DNA of 64,000 nt from Chamaea fasciata (taxonomy: Eukaryota; Chordata; Aves; Passeriformes; Sylviidae). The notes beneath the pieces are model-generated. The model made no database searches and was not told the DNA's origin. It worked only from the letters and a program-made list of their open reading frames with translations. The translations under genes and the position numbers were made by a program. Below, one piece after another: positions 49,591 to 62,431 of this stretch. How positions within the stretch are numbered: the stretch's first letter is position 1; each line of letters opens with the position of its first letter. The stretch is from contig JARCOQ010000012.1 of the NCBI GenBank assembly GCA_029207755.1, forward strand, positions 372,001 to 436,000, written 5' to 3'.

Positions 49591-51647
49591 TGGGAAGTGG
49601 AGAAGGAAGAGAGGAGCCATGCAATTCTGTGTTTCCTCTTTCTTTTTTATGAAAAGCCATAAATAATCCCAGGTATAGGTACCATCAGCCCTGAAGTTTT
49701 ATATATATAAAATAGCAGAATTTAGGATGGAATAGCTTTGGGACTCAGCTTACCTTCATGCAACCCTGATAAAGAAGAGGAAATTAAAGAGAATTAAAGA
49801 AGAGAAATTTAAGAAATTAAACAAATCCAATAAACAAAATAGTCAACAAAGTAAGTGGGTATGAAAAGCACTAGGGAAAATGACTGTGAATTTCCTCATT
49901 TGAAAGAGCTAGTAGCAAGGAAAGATGGACCAAAAATTGTTTTAAAACCCCAACAAAACATACACAAATAAAACCTTATTGTCTCTTTTCAGCTAATAGA
50001 AAATTAATTTAGCAAATAAAGTGAAAACTTAACAACAGAGAAGCTTTGCTGAGGCAGAGAACAAGAATCCTGCGTTCTGGGTGACCAGAGGAGTGCATCA
50101 GAGGACAAGGGGTCAGGGAACTCTCCCCAGTCCATCCCAGTATCAGACACTCGCTCAGAGAACACAGGTGACTGTCCCTGCTCTTACACCAAGCAGAGCT
50201 GCTCAGCTCATGAGTATCAAGGCCCAGATCCTTCATCATCTTGGCCTTGAAAGAAGCGTCCACATCTCAGGCTACTGGAAGCACTCTCCATTCAGACATG
50301 GATTTGATTCTGGCATGAACAAAGGCCGTGATTCCTGAAACAGGAGGTGATGTGATAAAGGCATGGTAATTAAACTTTCAGTGTTCGTGATTTCCAACCA
50401 CGAGACATGAACTCAATCAGCCTCTGTCCAACATCCAATTAGTACAATCACCTCAATTCACAAACTACTTTGTTTAACCAGGCAGCTTAACCAGGACTCT
50501 GCTTAAAAGTGCTGGGAGATTTCTGTTCTGGTATATTTTGGTTTCGGTTAAGAGCTCTTAGAGATAAAATTCCTCAGTTCAGCTGCTCAGTCAACCACAT
50601 CACAGGCCACACTCCAACAGCTCTGGGCCTTTTGCAGCTGCATCAACATTGTTCTGGATCCAGCTGAATGCAGGGGCAGCAACTCTAATTATCTTCTCTT
50701 AAACTTACAGCAAAAGTCACAATATTCCAGATCCTCTCTTTTGCACCGTTACCTGATCCCCTGAGCACTGGTAGCAGTAGCAAAGGTTGGCAGGTGTAAA
50801 TACTCCTTGGAATCAGTCACCTCTCACAAAGCCAAAGAAATCCCAGCATGGTTTTTCTCTCCTTGCAATGGCTGGTAACTTTCAGGGAATAGAATTGTTA
50901 CAGTTACTGAACCTGAGCATTGGCCATGTCAATTTAATGAGTCACAGAATGAGCTCTGATGCATTCACAGGAACCAGTGTGTGTCCCTCCTATCTACAGC
51001 CAGAACATGAACTTGGACAACGCAAAACTAAACCACCATCTACTTACTAGAGACATCTGCTCAAAATTAGAATGTCAGTAATCTAGGAATACAGCAGAGG
51101 GAAAGAATGTCATACTTCAGGGTAAGAGCCTTTTTTACTTTAACCGTCCCACACAGTAAAGGACAAAGACTCCACAGACAAACATCTTGCTGCACAGTAG
51201 GTTTAAAGATGTGCTGGGGTCCCATTTCCTGTTTTCCCCTACTTTTTCTGTGGCATTGCCAATTCATTTTGAGGCTTCCTGTTACCATTTCCTACTTCTT
51301 AGTTTCATACCTGCATTCAGGCATGGGAGCAGTCCCCAGGTGCTGGTGAACACACACTTTCCAATGCCTCCCACTGTTCCTTACAGCTCCAGAATCCAAA
51401 ACATCCTGTGGTTTATTGATCCACGTAACCACACTTTGCCACCAATCTTTGCATTCTTCCTTACTCATCAGAGTGGAAACTGTGTTACACACTTTCCAGC
51501 TGACCTGAAGGGTTTTCACACCATGTAGTCACAATTCCCTGACAGCCACTCTTTCTCCTTCAGATGCATCTGACAGAAAAATATCCAATATTACCAGAGT
51601 AATTCTGCAGTTCTTGAGCAGACCAAGTGTGGTGGTGATAAATGTGG
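49591..51647. other. Non-coding, nothing recognised
   Basis: A-rich low-complexity sequence at 49770-49850; otherwise unremarkable. Confidence 0.35.
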
Positions 51648-51828
51648 TCAGGTCCTGGCACAGGGTGCCCAGAGAAGCTGTGGCTGCCCCATCCCTGAAA
51701 TGTCCAAGGCCAGGCTGGATAGGGCTTCAAGCAACCTGGGATAGTGGAAGGTGTCCCTGCCCAGAGGGGATGAACTAGGTCCTCTTTAAATGCCCCTTCC
51801 AACTTAACCCAGTCTGTGATTCTGTGAC
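51648..51828 (+). mobile_element. CR1 LINE 3' end, avian type, sense
   Basis: Reads GCACAGGGTGCCCAGAGAAG, CTGTGGCTGCCCCATCCCTG, GTCCAAGGCCAGGCTGGATA, GGAAGGTGTCCCTGCCCAG and ends with the CR1 terminal repeat GTGATTCTGTGAC. 5'-truncated with its 3' end complete, as expected for target-primed insertion. It is the best single indication that the genome is avian. Confidence 0.93.
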
Positions 51829-52077
51829 TTCAGAACATAGTTGCTTCTATGCTGCCCCAAAGAGATGTACTTGTTGGGGGGTGAATGTCTGAGAAAGAGC
51901 AGTGAGTCATCTGTGGATGCCACACAGGCCTGCAGGACACCCTGCAAGGCAAATGAATCAGAAAAGACTTCCTAAGAGCAATGCCACCTGAACATGGTTT
52001 CAGCCATGGTCAGGAAATCACATCCTGGGTTATCATGTTTGTGGTAAGAACATGGGATCTCATTTCTCTATTATAGA

Positions 52078-52108
52078 CATATATATATGAGATATATATA
52101 TATATCTC
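52078..52108. repeat. AT microsatellite with perfect palindrome
   Basis: (TA)n tract; 52089-52108 is a perfect 20-bp palindrome, GAGATATATA and its reverse complement, able to extrude as a small cruciform. Confidence 0.9.
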
Positions 52109-55100
52109 ACCCAGATTTGGATATCCATCTACAGGAGAAAATCAATCTCTGTATGTGAAAACAAAAGCGTGGATGTGTTCTAGCTGAAAGGGGCTGCTGG
52201 TGCACCAGGTCTGAGCTCTACCTAACCGTACCTTGCACAGGTTTCCCCAGTTCCTGCTGGGAAGGATCCCTGATCACTGTGACATTTTCTCTACAGGAAT
52301 TACTTCCCCCATGAAACTTCTCTGTAGAGCAGGTTGTCTGAAACTCATTTGTGCAAACGCTTCACATTTAGAGATGATGATGTGTAAAACAGTATCTCGT
52401 GCATGCTTTGTGGTAATAAAACAGATCAAGCTTTTAAGTGATCTATCTGTGTAAAAGACTATAATAATAATAAAAAAGTCCAAACATTATGGCTTTAATT
52501 AAATCCTTCAAAGCCCATAAAGGCTGTTTCCCTGGGACACTGAACCAGCAGCTCAGTACCAGCAGTTTTTGTTCAGACTTCAAGTCTTAAAACTACAGGA
52601 AACATGTGGCTGTTGCATGAACACATGGATTTATTGGTTTACAACAGAAAAAAAAAAATCCCAGAACTCAAAGTATCAGAATTTGGATGGTCTCAAATCC
52701 AAAAGGCAAACACCCAAAGGAGTGTATGATCAGCAGAATTGGAGGAGGACAAAAGCTCCATAAAGTTTTTTTTATCCCAGCAAATAAAAGGTTTCACTAG
52801 AACAAAGCAAACAGGACTCGCACAACTGGCTTCTTGGGTAGCTTCTCCCAGCTTTGTGTCAGGGGGATGAGGGCCAGAGCCAGCTCACCAGGACCGTCCC
52901 TTTCAGAACAAATGGACCAGATGACAGAACACATCAGTTGTAATATGTTTCCATTTTTCTGCCTTATTGAGAACACACTGAAAAGTTTCTCCTTGCTTCT
53001 TATTAAGAGACAAATTCTGACTCAAGCCCAGCACAGCCAGGTGTTCACATCCCACCAATACCGATGGGATCTACCCCAGGAGTGTTTGGCCCAGACTGGG
53101 AAGCTGGAAGACTCATCAGCACAGAGCTCCTTCTCACACGGGGAGCCTAGCACTGAGACACTTGGTGAATTCTGATCTCTCTCCACGAGTGATCTCCAGC
53201 ACCCTAGTTAAGCCTGTGAGCGCTCAGCCACAGGGAGGATAAAAGGATGCTGAGATCCTGCATCCTCTCCTGTGGGACCAGGACAGGGTGGCACTCATGC
53301 TGACACACCCGGGCTCCAACCACGGCAGGACTTAGACACAGGGCACTCTCACAGCGTCATGGCCTCAGCATTATAATTTGTTTCTTTCATTCTGTCAGTG
53401 CTCAAACTTGTTGACCTTTCAATCACTGTTGTCCTCTCTATCCTTATCATGGCTTTCAGGGAGAAAGACAGGTTTATTACAGGGCAATTGGGAGTGTTCT
53501 CATTTGTCCAAGGTAGCTCTTGCATCACTGTTCCTGATCAAACAGGATCAGAGAGCTAGGACTTGGGTTAAGTGGCCTTCCTACTCCTGGAATGCTGAAG
53601 GCCAAACAGAGGCACATTAGCAGAGCTATGAACAAATGTCAGGAAATGGGCAGCAGCAGCAGCTCTGTGTACAATGGGCTGCAGCTGGGGCAAACCTCAG
53701 CGCTAAACACAGTTATACTGAAATGTGAAAAGCTAAAGCAGTGTTTGCATTTTCTGAGGATGGAAAGAAGGCAAATGATGTAAGGAGCAGTGCTAAAATG
53801 GGTGAGGGTCTGCCCAGGGGAGATCTACAGCAAGGCAGGATTTTATATTGACCAACTTCCACCTTCCTAATATAAAGGAGGATTTTTCAGTATTATCCAG
53901 TGCTGAAGTTCTGGCACTGGAAGGCAGCAGTTCCATCCTTCAAACCAAAGCTGCAGATGACCTCAAACAGCTTAAGACAGGTCTGCTTTAAATCCATCCA
54001 GACCTACTTCTGGCCAGTGCAAAACACAGACTCCAGCTAGAAGTGTTTTGGGTTTTTTGCTTTTACTTGTGTGAAGATGTGCCAGGCACTAAAGCTGACC
54101 TGTATTTCCACGTGATACATTGCAAACAAACATGCATGAAAGGTCTCTTCCCAAAACTGTATCAATGTGAATGCTGTGCCCACAAGCCCTGCCCAGCAGG
54201 CAGTCACCTTCTCTGGCACTGTGGGAAGCCCTTCAGGCACCCCAAGAACAGCAGGGCCTGCCCAAGTCCTCCTGCAAGGTCCCAGGCACTGCCAGGGGTG
54301 CCCAGGAGCTGCTCTCACTCTGTAGTAACACACAGATAGAAATGGGGACCTGCACCTTTAAAGTTCTTCAGCATTAAATCAGTGATGCAGAGCGGCAGTA
54401 ATATCAAGCTATTCTGCTGACATGAATCCTGGAGATACAGACCCAAACCAGCAAAGCTGATTAGTAGTGTGGGAGCTCCTTGCATGCTCCTCCAAAACAC
54501 AATTAAAAGAGTTTTATTCTGAGTAACAAGAGGGTTAGAGGGTCAGAAGAGTTTCCATTTCAAAAGGCAGCAGGATACAAGCTAGCAGGAAGAGGAAAGC
54601 AAATTGCCCAGATTCTGGGCTAGAAATATGGGGGTATTTAAACAGCTGGGCTTCAATTTCTCACCGAAATTTTATCCCACCATTCCTAAGGAAAATAGGA
54701 AAATCAGTAAAAAGACAAATCTTTTCAATATTGTGATGGCAACAACCCTGCTTCAACCTGCCGCAAATACAGGTTCTTTCACCTTGCTTCAACTTTAGGC
54801 TTCCCCACTGCGTCGTGCAAAGAACCAATAAAAATCCTTTTAACTTTCACCATTTAAAGTTTATTATTATTAAAACAGGAATAAGATTTAAAAATTGTAG
54901 AGGAATCTCCAGCAAACAGTCTCTCATCCAGCACTGGCTTTAAGGAGCTAAAAATGCAGTCTCCCAAAAATATAGAAATATTGTCCAGTGTCTGGCAGTC
55001 TGCAGTTCACCTAGTTCCACGGTTCTTTCTGTGGCCCAGTCTGATTGCAGTCAGCTGCCCTTCTGCAGGCTTTTAGGAGATCTTCTGTCTACGTATTTTA

Positions 55101-56262
55101 ACTGAATCCATGTACAGTGTTTCTATGAAATTAATGCTGCAGGGATGACAAAAACTGTGTAGATTTCCTTAGCTAGAGCTGAGAGGAGCAGAGCTGTTGG
55201 ATTTCACAGAAACCAGCCAATACCAAATAATAATAAAAACATCTTAAACATCAGTGAAAGCAGCATGGAAGGTGACTTCATCTAAATCTGAATGGTGGAC
55301 AGATCTTGCATTGTTGGCCTGATTTGGGATTTCCAGAATTTACTTGGCTTTCCTCAGATCAGCGTGACCTTGTCTCCAGCTCTCTGAGGACACAGGGAAT
55401 GGGAGATCTTTCCTCAAATGCTGCCAATACAACAGGCTGCTCCCTCATTCCTGGCTTTTCTGCTAACTTAAAGGTAGCAGCAGAGAAGTGATTGACTCCA
55501 TAGGTTCTCTAGAGACACCCAGACAAATACAACCCTTTTCTGAAAAAACTAAAATCCAAATATTTGCTTTATTATGGGAACCCAGAGAAATTTTATTTTT
55601 ATATTAAAATTTTAAAAATTCTAAGATTAAGCAGATTCCAAGTTTGTGGAGGAAAAGTCAAACTGAGTTGGAATCTTACATTCAAGCTTTTCTGTTAATT
55701 TCCTCTCCCGACCCCACATACCACAGAAAAGCCTTAGGAGCACAACTTGAAGGATGCTCATGTGCTTTTATAGTCAGGAAAAATAGTTTTGTACATAATT
55801 AAGCCTTTTCTGCTTTTATGAAAAGCCTTTTTCCTCATAAGGAAAATATAGCCTAGATAACAGTAATTAGACCTGTCCATTTAAAAAATGGGACAACGAT
55901 TACAATGCCTGTAGAAAATCCTGCATATCTCTAGATTAGGAACAATAAGACAATTCAGTGTCAGGCACTGCTGAGTTTTCTGATCAGATAAAACCTTAAG
56001 CAGTGGTTACATCATTGCAATTCATTCATTTAGGAGCAGGAAGGTGAAACCTGGGATATGTTTGCACAGAAAAAAAGAGGTTTTATTTTTCCTTTTTATG
56101 ACAACATTAAAGAATTGTCTTTGTTCGTAAACTCCTCAATCTACATACACATTCAAAACTACAAATGAGTAATTCTAAATACTTACACATATAATATTAT
56201 ATAGAAGGTATCTTACTGCTTTCTATATTGTATATATTTAATGTACATTATTCTATCGCAGA
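52109..56262. other. Non-coding, AT content rising rightward
   Basis: No exon or repeat family recognised. 55540-56262 is AT-rich with ACATAATTAAGCC (about 55794-55806) and ACAGTAATTAGACC (about 55860-55873), possibly a diffuse conserved region. Confidence 0.35.
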
Positions 56263-56336
56263 ACTTATATTGAGTAATTTTTATATCACTTATATTGAGT
56301 ATTTTTTTATTACTTTTATCGAGTAATTTTTAGATA
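56263..56336. repeat. About 25-bp AT-rich tandem repeat, three imperfect copies
   Basis: ACTTATATTGAGTAATTTTT starts at 56263, ACTTATATTGAGTATTTTTT at 56288 and ACTTTTATCGAGTAATTTTT at 56312. Confidence 0.85.
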
Positions 56337-57689
56337 TATTTTTATAGCATTATCTGATCCTGTGCTGTTTAGGATTAGCACTGCAAATATTCTAAAAGCC
56401 AAGCTGAAGTTGTTAGTGGGAGTTCAATGCCCTTACACTTGGTTTATAAACAAATGTTAATAAACTGAACACATCAGTGCAGCATTAATTGCTCATCTCA
56501 CCCTTCACCGAATCACACACTCTTGTTCCTGCAGCCAGGAACAGTTCACTCCCTGGATTGGGATATCTCAGGTCTAAATGCTCATCTCTTTGTTGAGAAA
56601 ACAACAGAATTTTAACTGGGCTTCAGAACTCCAGTTTTTGTCTGTACTATGATTAGACATTAGTGGTAGTGAAACGTCAAGGACTATATTACTGTTAGTG
56701 CTTCCATATGACTGGGAACATTCCGAACCTGGGGACACAGGGATGTCATGTTACGGGCCTCCTGCCCAAGCCTCCAAACAGACTTTTCCCCTCTCTTGCA
56801 CAGTTGCTCTCTACAGAACCACCTTCCACTCCTGAATCTAGCTTCTAGACACTTCTGCAATCTGCTTTAGGGCAGTTTTAACTGCTCTGTAAAACATCTC
56901 ACATTCACAGTGACTGCGGGATGCTGACTCAGAGAAAACCAGTAGTGTTTACCACAATGTAATCCTGTAGGGAGAATACTGCTTGGCCTAAATATTATTT
57001 TTATATATATTAAATGTATTATTTTACATATATTGTTGAATATTGCTTCATGTAATTCTTTCTCAAAATGCAGAATGCATACATCTGTGTGCTGTTCTTT
57101 AAAGAACTGGCCTCCTAAAGCAAAGTTCCATGTCAGTAACATCTATAAGCCTGTATCCACACTATAAAACTGTGACATTCTCAGCTGAGGCTGCAAACCC
57201 CCATCACCATGTCCTTTTCCTGGGATCTCAGCCCACCAAACCCACCTATTCTGCTGCTTCCCGGTGCCAGCAAGACCTGCCACATGCAGTGCCAGAGCAC
57301 AGTTGAGCTCAGGTGTCAGCCTTTGTTCCTGATTTCTCGGAATTCCTCAGCCGAAGGGAAATGACCCAGGGTTTTTGTACTTAATTCTACAGAGCCTTCC
57401 CCTCCCTCCCGTTCTGTGGCCTGCAACGATTGCTTTTCACACGCTTCCTTCCTCAGCCTGGCCCTTGGGAAAGAACAAGAGGCAAAATAAATGTTTACAA
57501 GAGACAGACTGGTCACACTGCACCCTGCTGAGGGTTTGGTTGTGGCATTTCTGCTCCCCGTCTAACCAACATCGAAGATCTCTAAAAGTTTCCATTTTTA
57601 ATCATCCCAAATCAGCTTGGTTTTCAGCCCAGCTAGTTGAGACCCCCTCATCCAGAGGATGTCAGTAGGGCAGCGTGCTGGTTTTCACC
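56337..57689. other. Non-coding, nothing recognised
   Basis: AT-rich patch at 56985-57045; no gene or repeat family recognised. Confidence 0.35.
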
Positions 57690-58560
57690 CAGAGAGCAGA
57701 GCCCGTGATAAATAACACTCAGAGCTCTGCGAGGATGAGTGTCCTCTACAGCTCACAGCCCACAGGCTTCATTATTGCATCGCCCATAATTCAATTCACC
57801 CTTCCTAAAAGGTCTCTTGCTGCACCCAACCCCCACCTCTGAAAACACGTCCCACTAATAATTCCCGATTAATGCCGTCAATTACCAAGTCTCCCCCAGC
57901 CCCTCTCCATCCCCTGATTGGGTTGGAATGAAAGGGAAGCAGCATCTAACCGGGGAGGAATAGAAGTAGGGTAAAATAGCAATAAAAAGTAATTACATAA
58001 AAATGCTAAACATATTACATCTGTTAGTTTGCTGAGCCCAGTGGGCTTGACAATTCCAGATTTTTGCCTTTGTCCGTGCTCAGACAGACAAGAATAAGAG
58101 AAACCAGGAAAGGATCTTTCAATAAGATTATTAAATCAGTGCATGAAAAATAAGTCGTCATTACATTGCAAAAGGGAGAGAGAAACTCGCTGAAATGTCT
58201 TTCTGCAGCTTTGCCTTTGTGATCTGCAAGGTGCTGTGCTCCTGCTTACACTCTGTTGCCCTGGCAACATACTCCTGTAAAATAAAGATTATTAAAGCGC
58301 ATATGATTATTTGGCCGCACAGTGAATGAGGCAGCCGCTTCTGAAATTCCTTATCAGAGAAATTCAATTTTAGGCCAAATTGTGTTTTCACTGCCTCTCA
58401 GCTTCTCCCTCCCCCCCTGCAATACCAATAAAACCATCATCTCCCCAGCTGTACATGATATTTTGTCACTAACTCTTTCACGCCTTTCCTTTCCCATTCC
58501 AGGTTTTATTTTTACTCTGTCAAAGGAGAATGCTCTCCCCAATTTGTAGGCTTTTATACC
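57690..58560. promoter_or_regulatory. Putative conserved non-coding block
   Basis: CTTCATTATTGCATCGCCC, CATAATTCAATTCACCC, CCACTAATAATTCCCGATTAAT, GTCAATTACCAAG, AAAAGTAATTACATAAAAATG, AAGATTATTAAAGCG (58286-58300) and GCGCATATGATTATTTGG. Unique sequence with evenly spread TAAT cores over about 870 bp, just left of the third CpG island. Confidence 0.5.
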
Positions 58561-58994
58561 TTACAGGTTTTTTTCTGGCAGCTTCAGCCTTTTCTCCCCT
58601 GCAGCAGCCAGCAGCCTCCTCGCCCACTGTGGCAGCAGGAAGGGACCTTCCCCTCCAGCCCAGACCTGGGGCCGGGGCCACAACCCAGCTGAGAGCCCTG
58701 GGAGGTGAGGGATGAGCACGGAGGGGTCACAACACACAGCTACCCTTCACACCTTGCGGAACCTCATCTGCCGTGGGGCCCCCGTGGCCTCTGCTCGCAG
58801 CTCATCCCCGGGGAGCTGCTGCCCAGCCTACGGAGGTCCCGACCAGGTGTTTGGGGCGCCAGTTCTACGGGTCACAGCTCCCGCGGCCCCTCTGAGGCGC
58901 TCCCTGCCTGACAAACAGCTCCTGCCGGCGCCGTCAGCACGCCTGAAGCTCAGCGGTACCTCCGCTGCCCGATGTCACCGCCACCGCCACAGCC

Positions 58995-59060
58995 CAGAGC
59001 GGCGGCCCCGGGCACGGTCACCTGTCCCAGAGCGGCGGCCCCGGGCACGGTCACCTGTCC
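58995..59060. repeat. Exact 33-bp tandem duplication
   Basis: 58995-59027 and 59028-59060 are identical, each starting CAGAGCGGCGGCCCCGGGC. The 33-bp period keeps reading frame, but nothing else suggests coding. Confidence 0.97.
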
Positions 59061-59284
59061 CTGCCCGGCGCCGCCACACGCAGCGCTGGGGCTGTGCCCG
59101 GTGCCCTGCGCCCGCCACGGCTGCGCCCGTACAGGGGAGGCGCCCGGACAGGGTCACACAGGGTCAGAACACGGTCAGGCACCGGCCCGGCGCTCGGACA
59201 CGGTCAGGACACGGTGACACCGCCCGCCCGGGCGCGTCCCGCCGGTGCCGGCGCTCGGGGACCGCGGGCGGGGCCGCCGCGGCG

Positions 59285-59299
59285 CACCAGGGGGCGCTG
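59285..59299 (+). promoter_or_regulatory. Near-consensus CTCF site
   Basis: CACCAGGGGGCGCTG on the plus strand matches the CTCF core almost perfectly and sits within the CpG island. Motif points toward higher coordinates. Confidence 0.6.
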
Positions 59300-59362
59300 C
59301 CGTCCCGCCGCCGCCGCGCGCCGCAGGGCGGTCCCGGAGCGCGCGGGGAGCCCGCGCCGGGC

Positions 59363-59439
59363 GGGGCGGCTGAGGGGCGGCTGAGGGGCGGCTGAGGGGC
59401 GGCTGAGGGGCGGCTGAGGGGCGGCTGAGGGGCGGCTGA
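59363..59439. repeat. 11-bp tandem repeat, seven copies
   Basis: Unit GGGGCGGCTGA repeated seven times without error. Each unit carries a GGGGCGG Sp1/KLF-type box, so the array is also seven clustered GC boxes. Confidence 0.97.
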
Positions 59440-59624
59440 GGGGACGCCTCGTGTGCGGGGACAGCCCTGAGGGCACGCCTCGCGTGCGGGGGGCACCTCC
59501 TCTGCGGGGCTCCCCGCTGCGGGCGGACCTACACGGAGGCAGCTCCGCGCCCAGAGCGGGGCTGGCTCCGCTCCCGGCCCGGCCCGGGCAGCGGCCCCCT
59601 GAACAGTTCGACGGCTTTTAGTGG

Positions 59625-60060
59625 CTCTTCTTGCCCCCCTGTAGTTTGATTAAAAAATAACGGCCCAGTTTTGGCCGTCGGGCCCAGCTGGGAATTAAAG
59701 ATGAAACAGTGCATCGCCGAACCACACGGGTGGCCCCAGGTGTCCCCTTGCCCGTCTCCTGCACGCTGGGGCTGAGGTCCGAGTTGAGGTAAATGAGCCC
59801 CGTTCACCAGGCAAAAGGGATTCTGCTTCTTCAGGTAGCATTAAAAAACTACACAGACTCCAGAAAGAAAATGAAATTGCTTCTTTTAATATTAAACTTG
59901 TAATTGTTCCTATTTTTCCTCGATATTTGATGACAGTGAACCAAAGCGACTGACAGCCTTTGTGCAACTCTTCGAGGGCGACCGCAGTGCGGCGAGGAGG
60001 AGTGAAGATTTCTGAAGGCAGAATGGTGAAGATGAAAGCGAGCCTCAGAACTAACATGTG
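59625..60060. promoter_or_regulatory. Putative conserved non-coding element
   Basis: GTTTGATTAAAAAATAACGG, GGGAATTAAAGATG, AATATTAAACTTGTAATTG and then a CpG-containing patch at 59940-60000 (GAGGGCGACCGCAGTGCGGC) next to the CpG island. Inferred. Confidence 0.35.
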
Positions 60061-61149
60061 TGCTTTATTTTTTAAAGATGGAACAGAGAGGAGGCACAAT
60101 TACCCCAGATTTAGAAGGTCTTTGTTCAAGCCCTGACCTACTGAAGCTTCCCATACCTTGGCTTCTCCTCCCTATCTTAAAACCAGGTAATAGCTGTTGC
60201 CTACCTGGCGGATAATTGCAAGGATAAATATCTTGGAGGCTGATTGGTGCAACAGAAAAAATGCCTAATATTGGCAACACAAGGTACCCCAGATCTGGCC
60301 TCCAGTTTGCTCATCGTCAGCAGAAGATAACTATGACTAATAACAGGAACAGAATTGGAAAGGGGACCAAAAGAGGATAAGGGATTGTAACAGAAATAAG
60401 TTCACCAAGGTAACGTCTGGAAAATTTCCTTTTTATTGGGGTGGGGAGTGATCGTCCACTCTCCCCTTAATAAACATAGATATATTGCAGGAAAAACAAA
60501 ACCAACAAAGCAACATTCGAATCTGAGAAGCAGCACCAGACGGGTTTAGAAAATCCTCACAGACAGCATCATTCCCTGTACAAACCAGGGCAGCTTCCTG
60601 GGCTCATTAGAGAAGTCTAAGTGGTTCCTGAACTCTGTCCTCCCTGGCCAGTCCCCCTGTGTTATCTCTTATGACCATTGCCTGAACTGAAACATCATTT
60701 TGGTTACTGAGATCACTTTTAGAGAGTGGTAGAAGCCTCGGTTTCCTCTACAAGAACAATCAGGCTCAGTTTACAATCAATGGTGATTATGGACAGCCCC
60801 AAACAACTCAAGTTTGTGTCCTTTTAGAGCGTAAAATACACAAAGATCCCAGTTCCCGAGCATTAATGATTTAAAATAGCTCCTACAAATGGGCAAAAAA
60901 GGCTTAAGAACAGTTACACCGATCAGAGCAAAGGTCCATGGATTTTTTTGGTGCTAGATTACATGTCTGGGAGCACTTCTGGCTCACCTGGAGCAAATGA
61001 CATCAGCAGTCATAGTTTCTAGGAGCAAGAAAGTCTTCTACAGACTAGGGAACCCATAGCATGGAAATAAGAGAATCTAAAGGATTTTGGGAAGAAGGAC
61101 AAGTAGTTGACTATAAATACCGTGAGTGCCTTTGTTTCTGGTGGTCGTG
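60061..61149. other. Non-coding, nothing recognised
   Basis: No exon or named repeat. Confidence 0.35.
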
Positions 61150-61530
61150 TTTTTAAAAGGACACAGGAAAATTGGAGACAGTGCAGAGTCATAAAAATTA
61201 TTTGAGAACTGGAATAGCTGCCTGAGAATGAGACACTTAAGGAGCTCGATCTGTTTAGTTTATTAAAAAGATCAAGAGATGGTTTGATTACGATATATAA
61301 GTACCTTCAAAGGGAGAAAATACCAGGTCCTAGAGGGCTCTTTAATCCAGCCAAGAAAGGCATAACAAGAACCAATTGCTGGAAGCTGAAGCCAGACCAG
61401 CTTAAATTGGAAATCAGGCACAGTTTTATAGTGAGAATGATTAGACATTAAAAACCCTGCCCTATCAAAGGAAGGAGGATTTTTCATCTTTTAATATCTC
61501 CAAATCAAGACAGGATGCCTTTCAGTAAAG
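61150..61530 (+). mobile_element. Old CR1-type LINE fragment
   Basis: Preserves a run of old amniote CR1 landmarks in order: GACACTTAAGGAGCTCGATC, TGTTTAGTTTATTAAAAAGA, ATATATAAGTACCTTCAAAG, GGCTCTTTAATCCAGCCAAG, AAAGGCATAACAAGAACCAA, GCTGGAAGCTGAAGCCAGAC and ATCAAGACAGGATGCCTTTC. Stops and indels throughout; the 3' tail is missing. Confidence 0.75.
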
Positions 61531-62431
61531 TAAGCTCGAGTTTAAAAAAAGGCTCAGTGCAAGGGTAATTGAGCAATATTTAATGACTTATCATAGGCAA
61601 GGAAAGCTGTAACATCTTAATTTGGAATGACAGCTCAAAGTTTGGCAGCACGTATCTTTGGCAAACAGGTATGCTGCCTGTACTGTGTGACGGAAGCTGC
61701 TGAGACCTGACTGCGTTTTTTGCCTCGGAGAAAGATCAGATGGCAGGTGCCAGTCAGAGATCCAGTAGTGTAAAAACTGACACCATTTTTCCATAGTCAG
61801 CCCATTCCATGTCCTGCAAAGGCCTCCCCTGGGCAGAGCCATGGCTGTGGCACTATGAATGAGTCTGCTGAAGCCCTGGGCCACGTATATGCAGCCATAA
61901 CAGAGACTATAAATTAATGTTCTGAATGATCAGACTGCGGCTGCTGCTACCAGCTACAGATGAAAATGGGACACCAGCCCATGAGTGGAAGCAGCTGAAT
62001 TTATGCCCTTTTCTGGGGACAGATGTTCCAGGACTTGTGGTTGCCTGACTGTCCAGACTAGGCCTGGATGCTCCATGGGAGCAGATGGATACAGAGGACC
62101 AGGCTGGATCCAACAAAGAGACACAGGAACCACCAAGCAGAGAAGGCAGGATAAATTATGTTATGTGACTACACAGCAGTTATGGATTTACATAAGGCTA
62201 AGATACACCCCAGTGTACGTGAGAAAGAGTTCAAGCACCTACTCAACAACACAAGGAAGCACACACCATCCCAGCAGCACGGGAAATGAAAAAGCCCAGG
62301 GTTTTTTCATTACATTTCATTACTTTGCATCATATTCCCTCTTCAAAGGTTATCATTAGTCTTTAGGATTCTCTTTGTGGAAGACCTTTGTGCCACAGCC
62401 ATCATCCTCATCTTTCTCTGAACATCTAGAT
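61531..62431. other. Non-coding, nothing recognised
   Basis: Unremarkable unique sequence between the CR1 fragment and the hAT-like element. Confidence 0.35.

Larger units (their letters stand above)
58830..59600. promoter_or_regulatory. CpG island, candidate promoter or boundary
   Basis: Very CpG-dense, with two tandem repeats, a CTCF-like site and many GGGCGG boxes. No exon recognised; open frames such as 58712-59395 are compositional. It might be a 5' non-coding exon region of a desert transcript. Transcription direction unknown. Confidence 0.5.

Noticed and set aside
58712..59395. 227-codon Arg/Pro/Ala-rich frame
   Set aside because: Compositional artefact of a CpG island with tandem repeats; no homology or splice support recognised.
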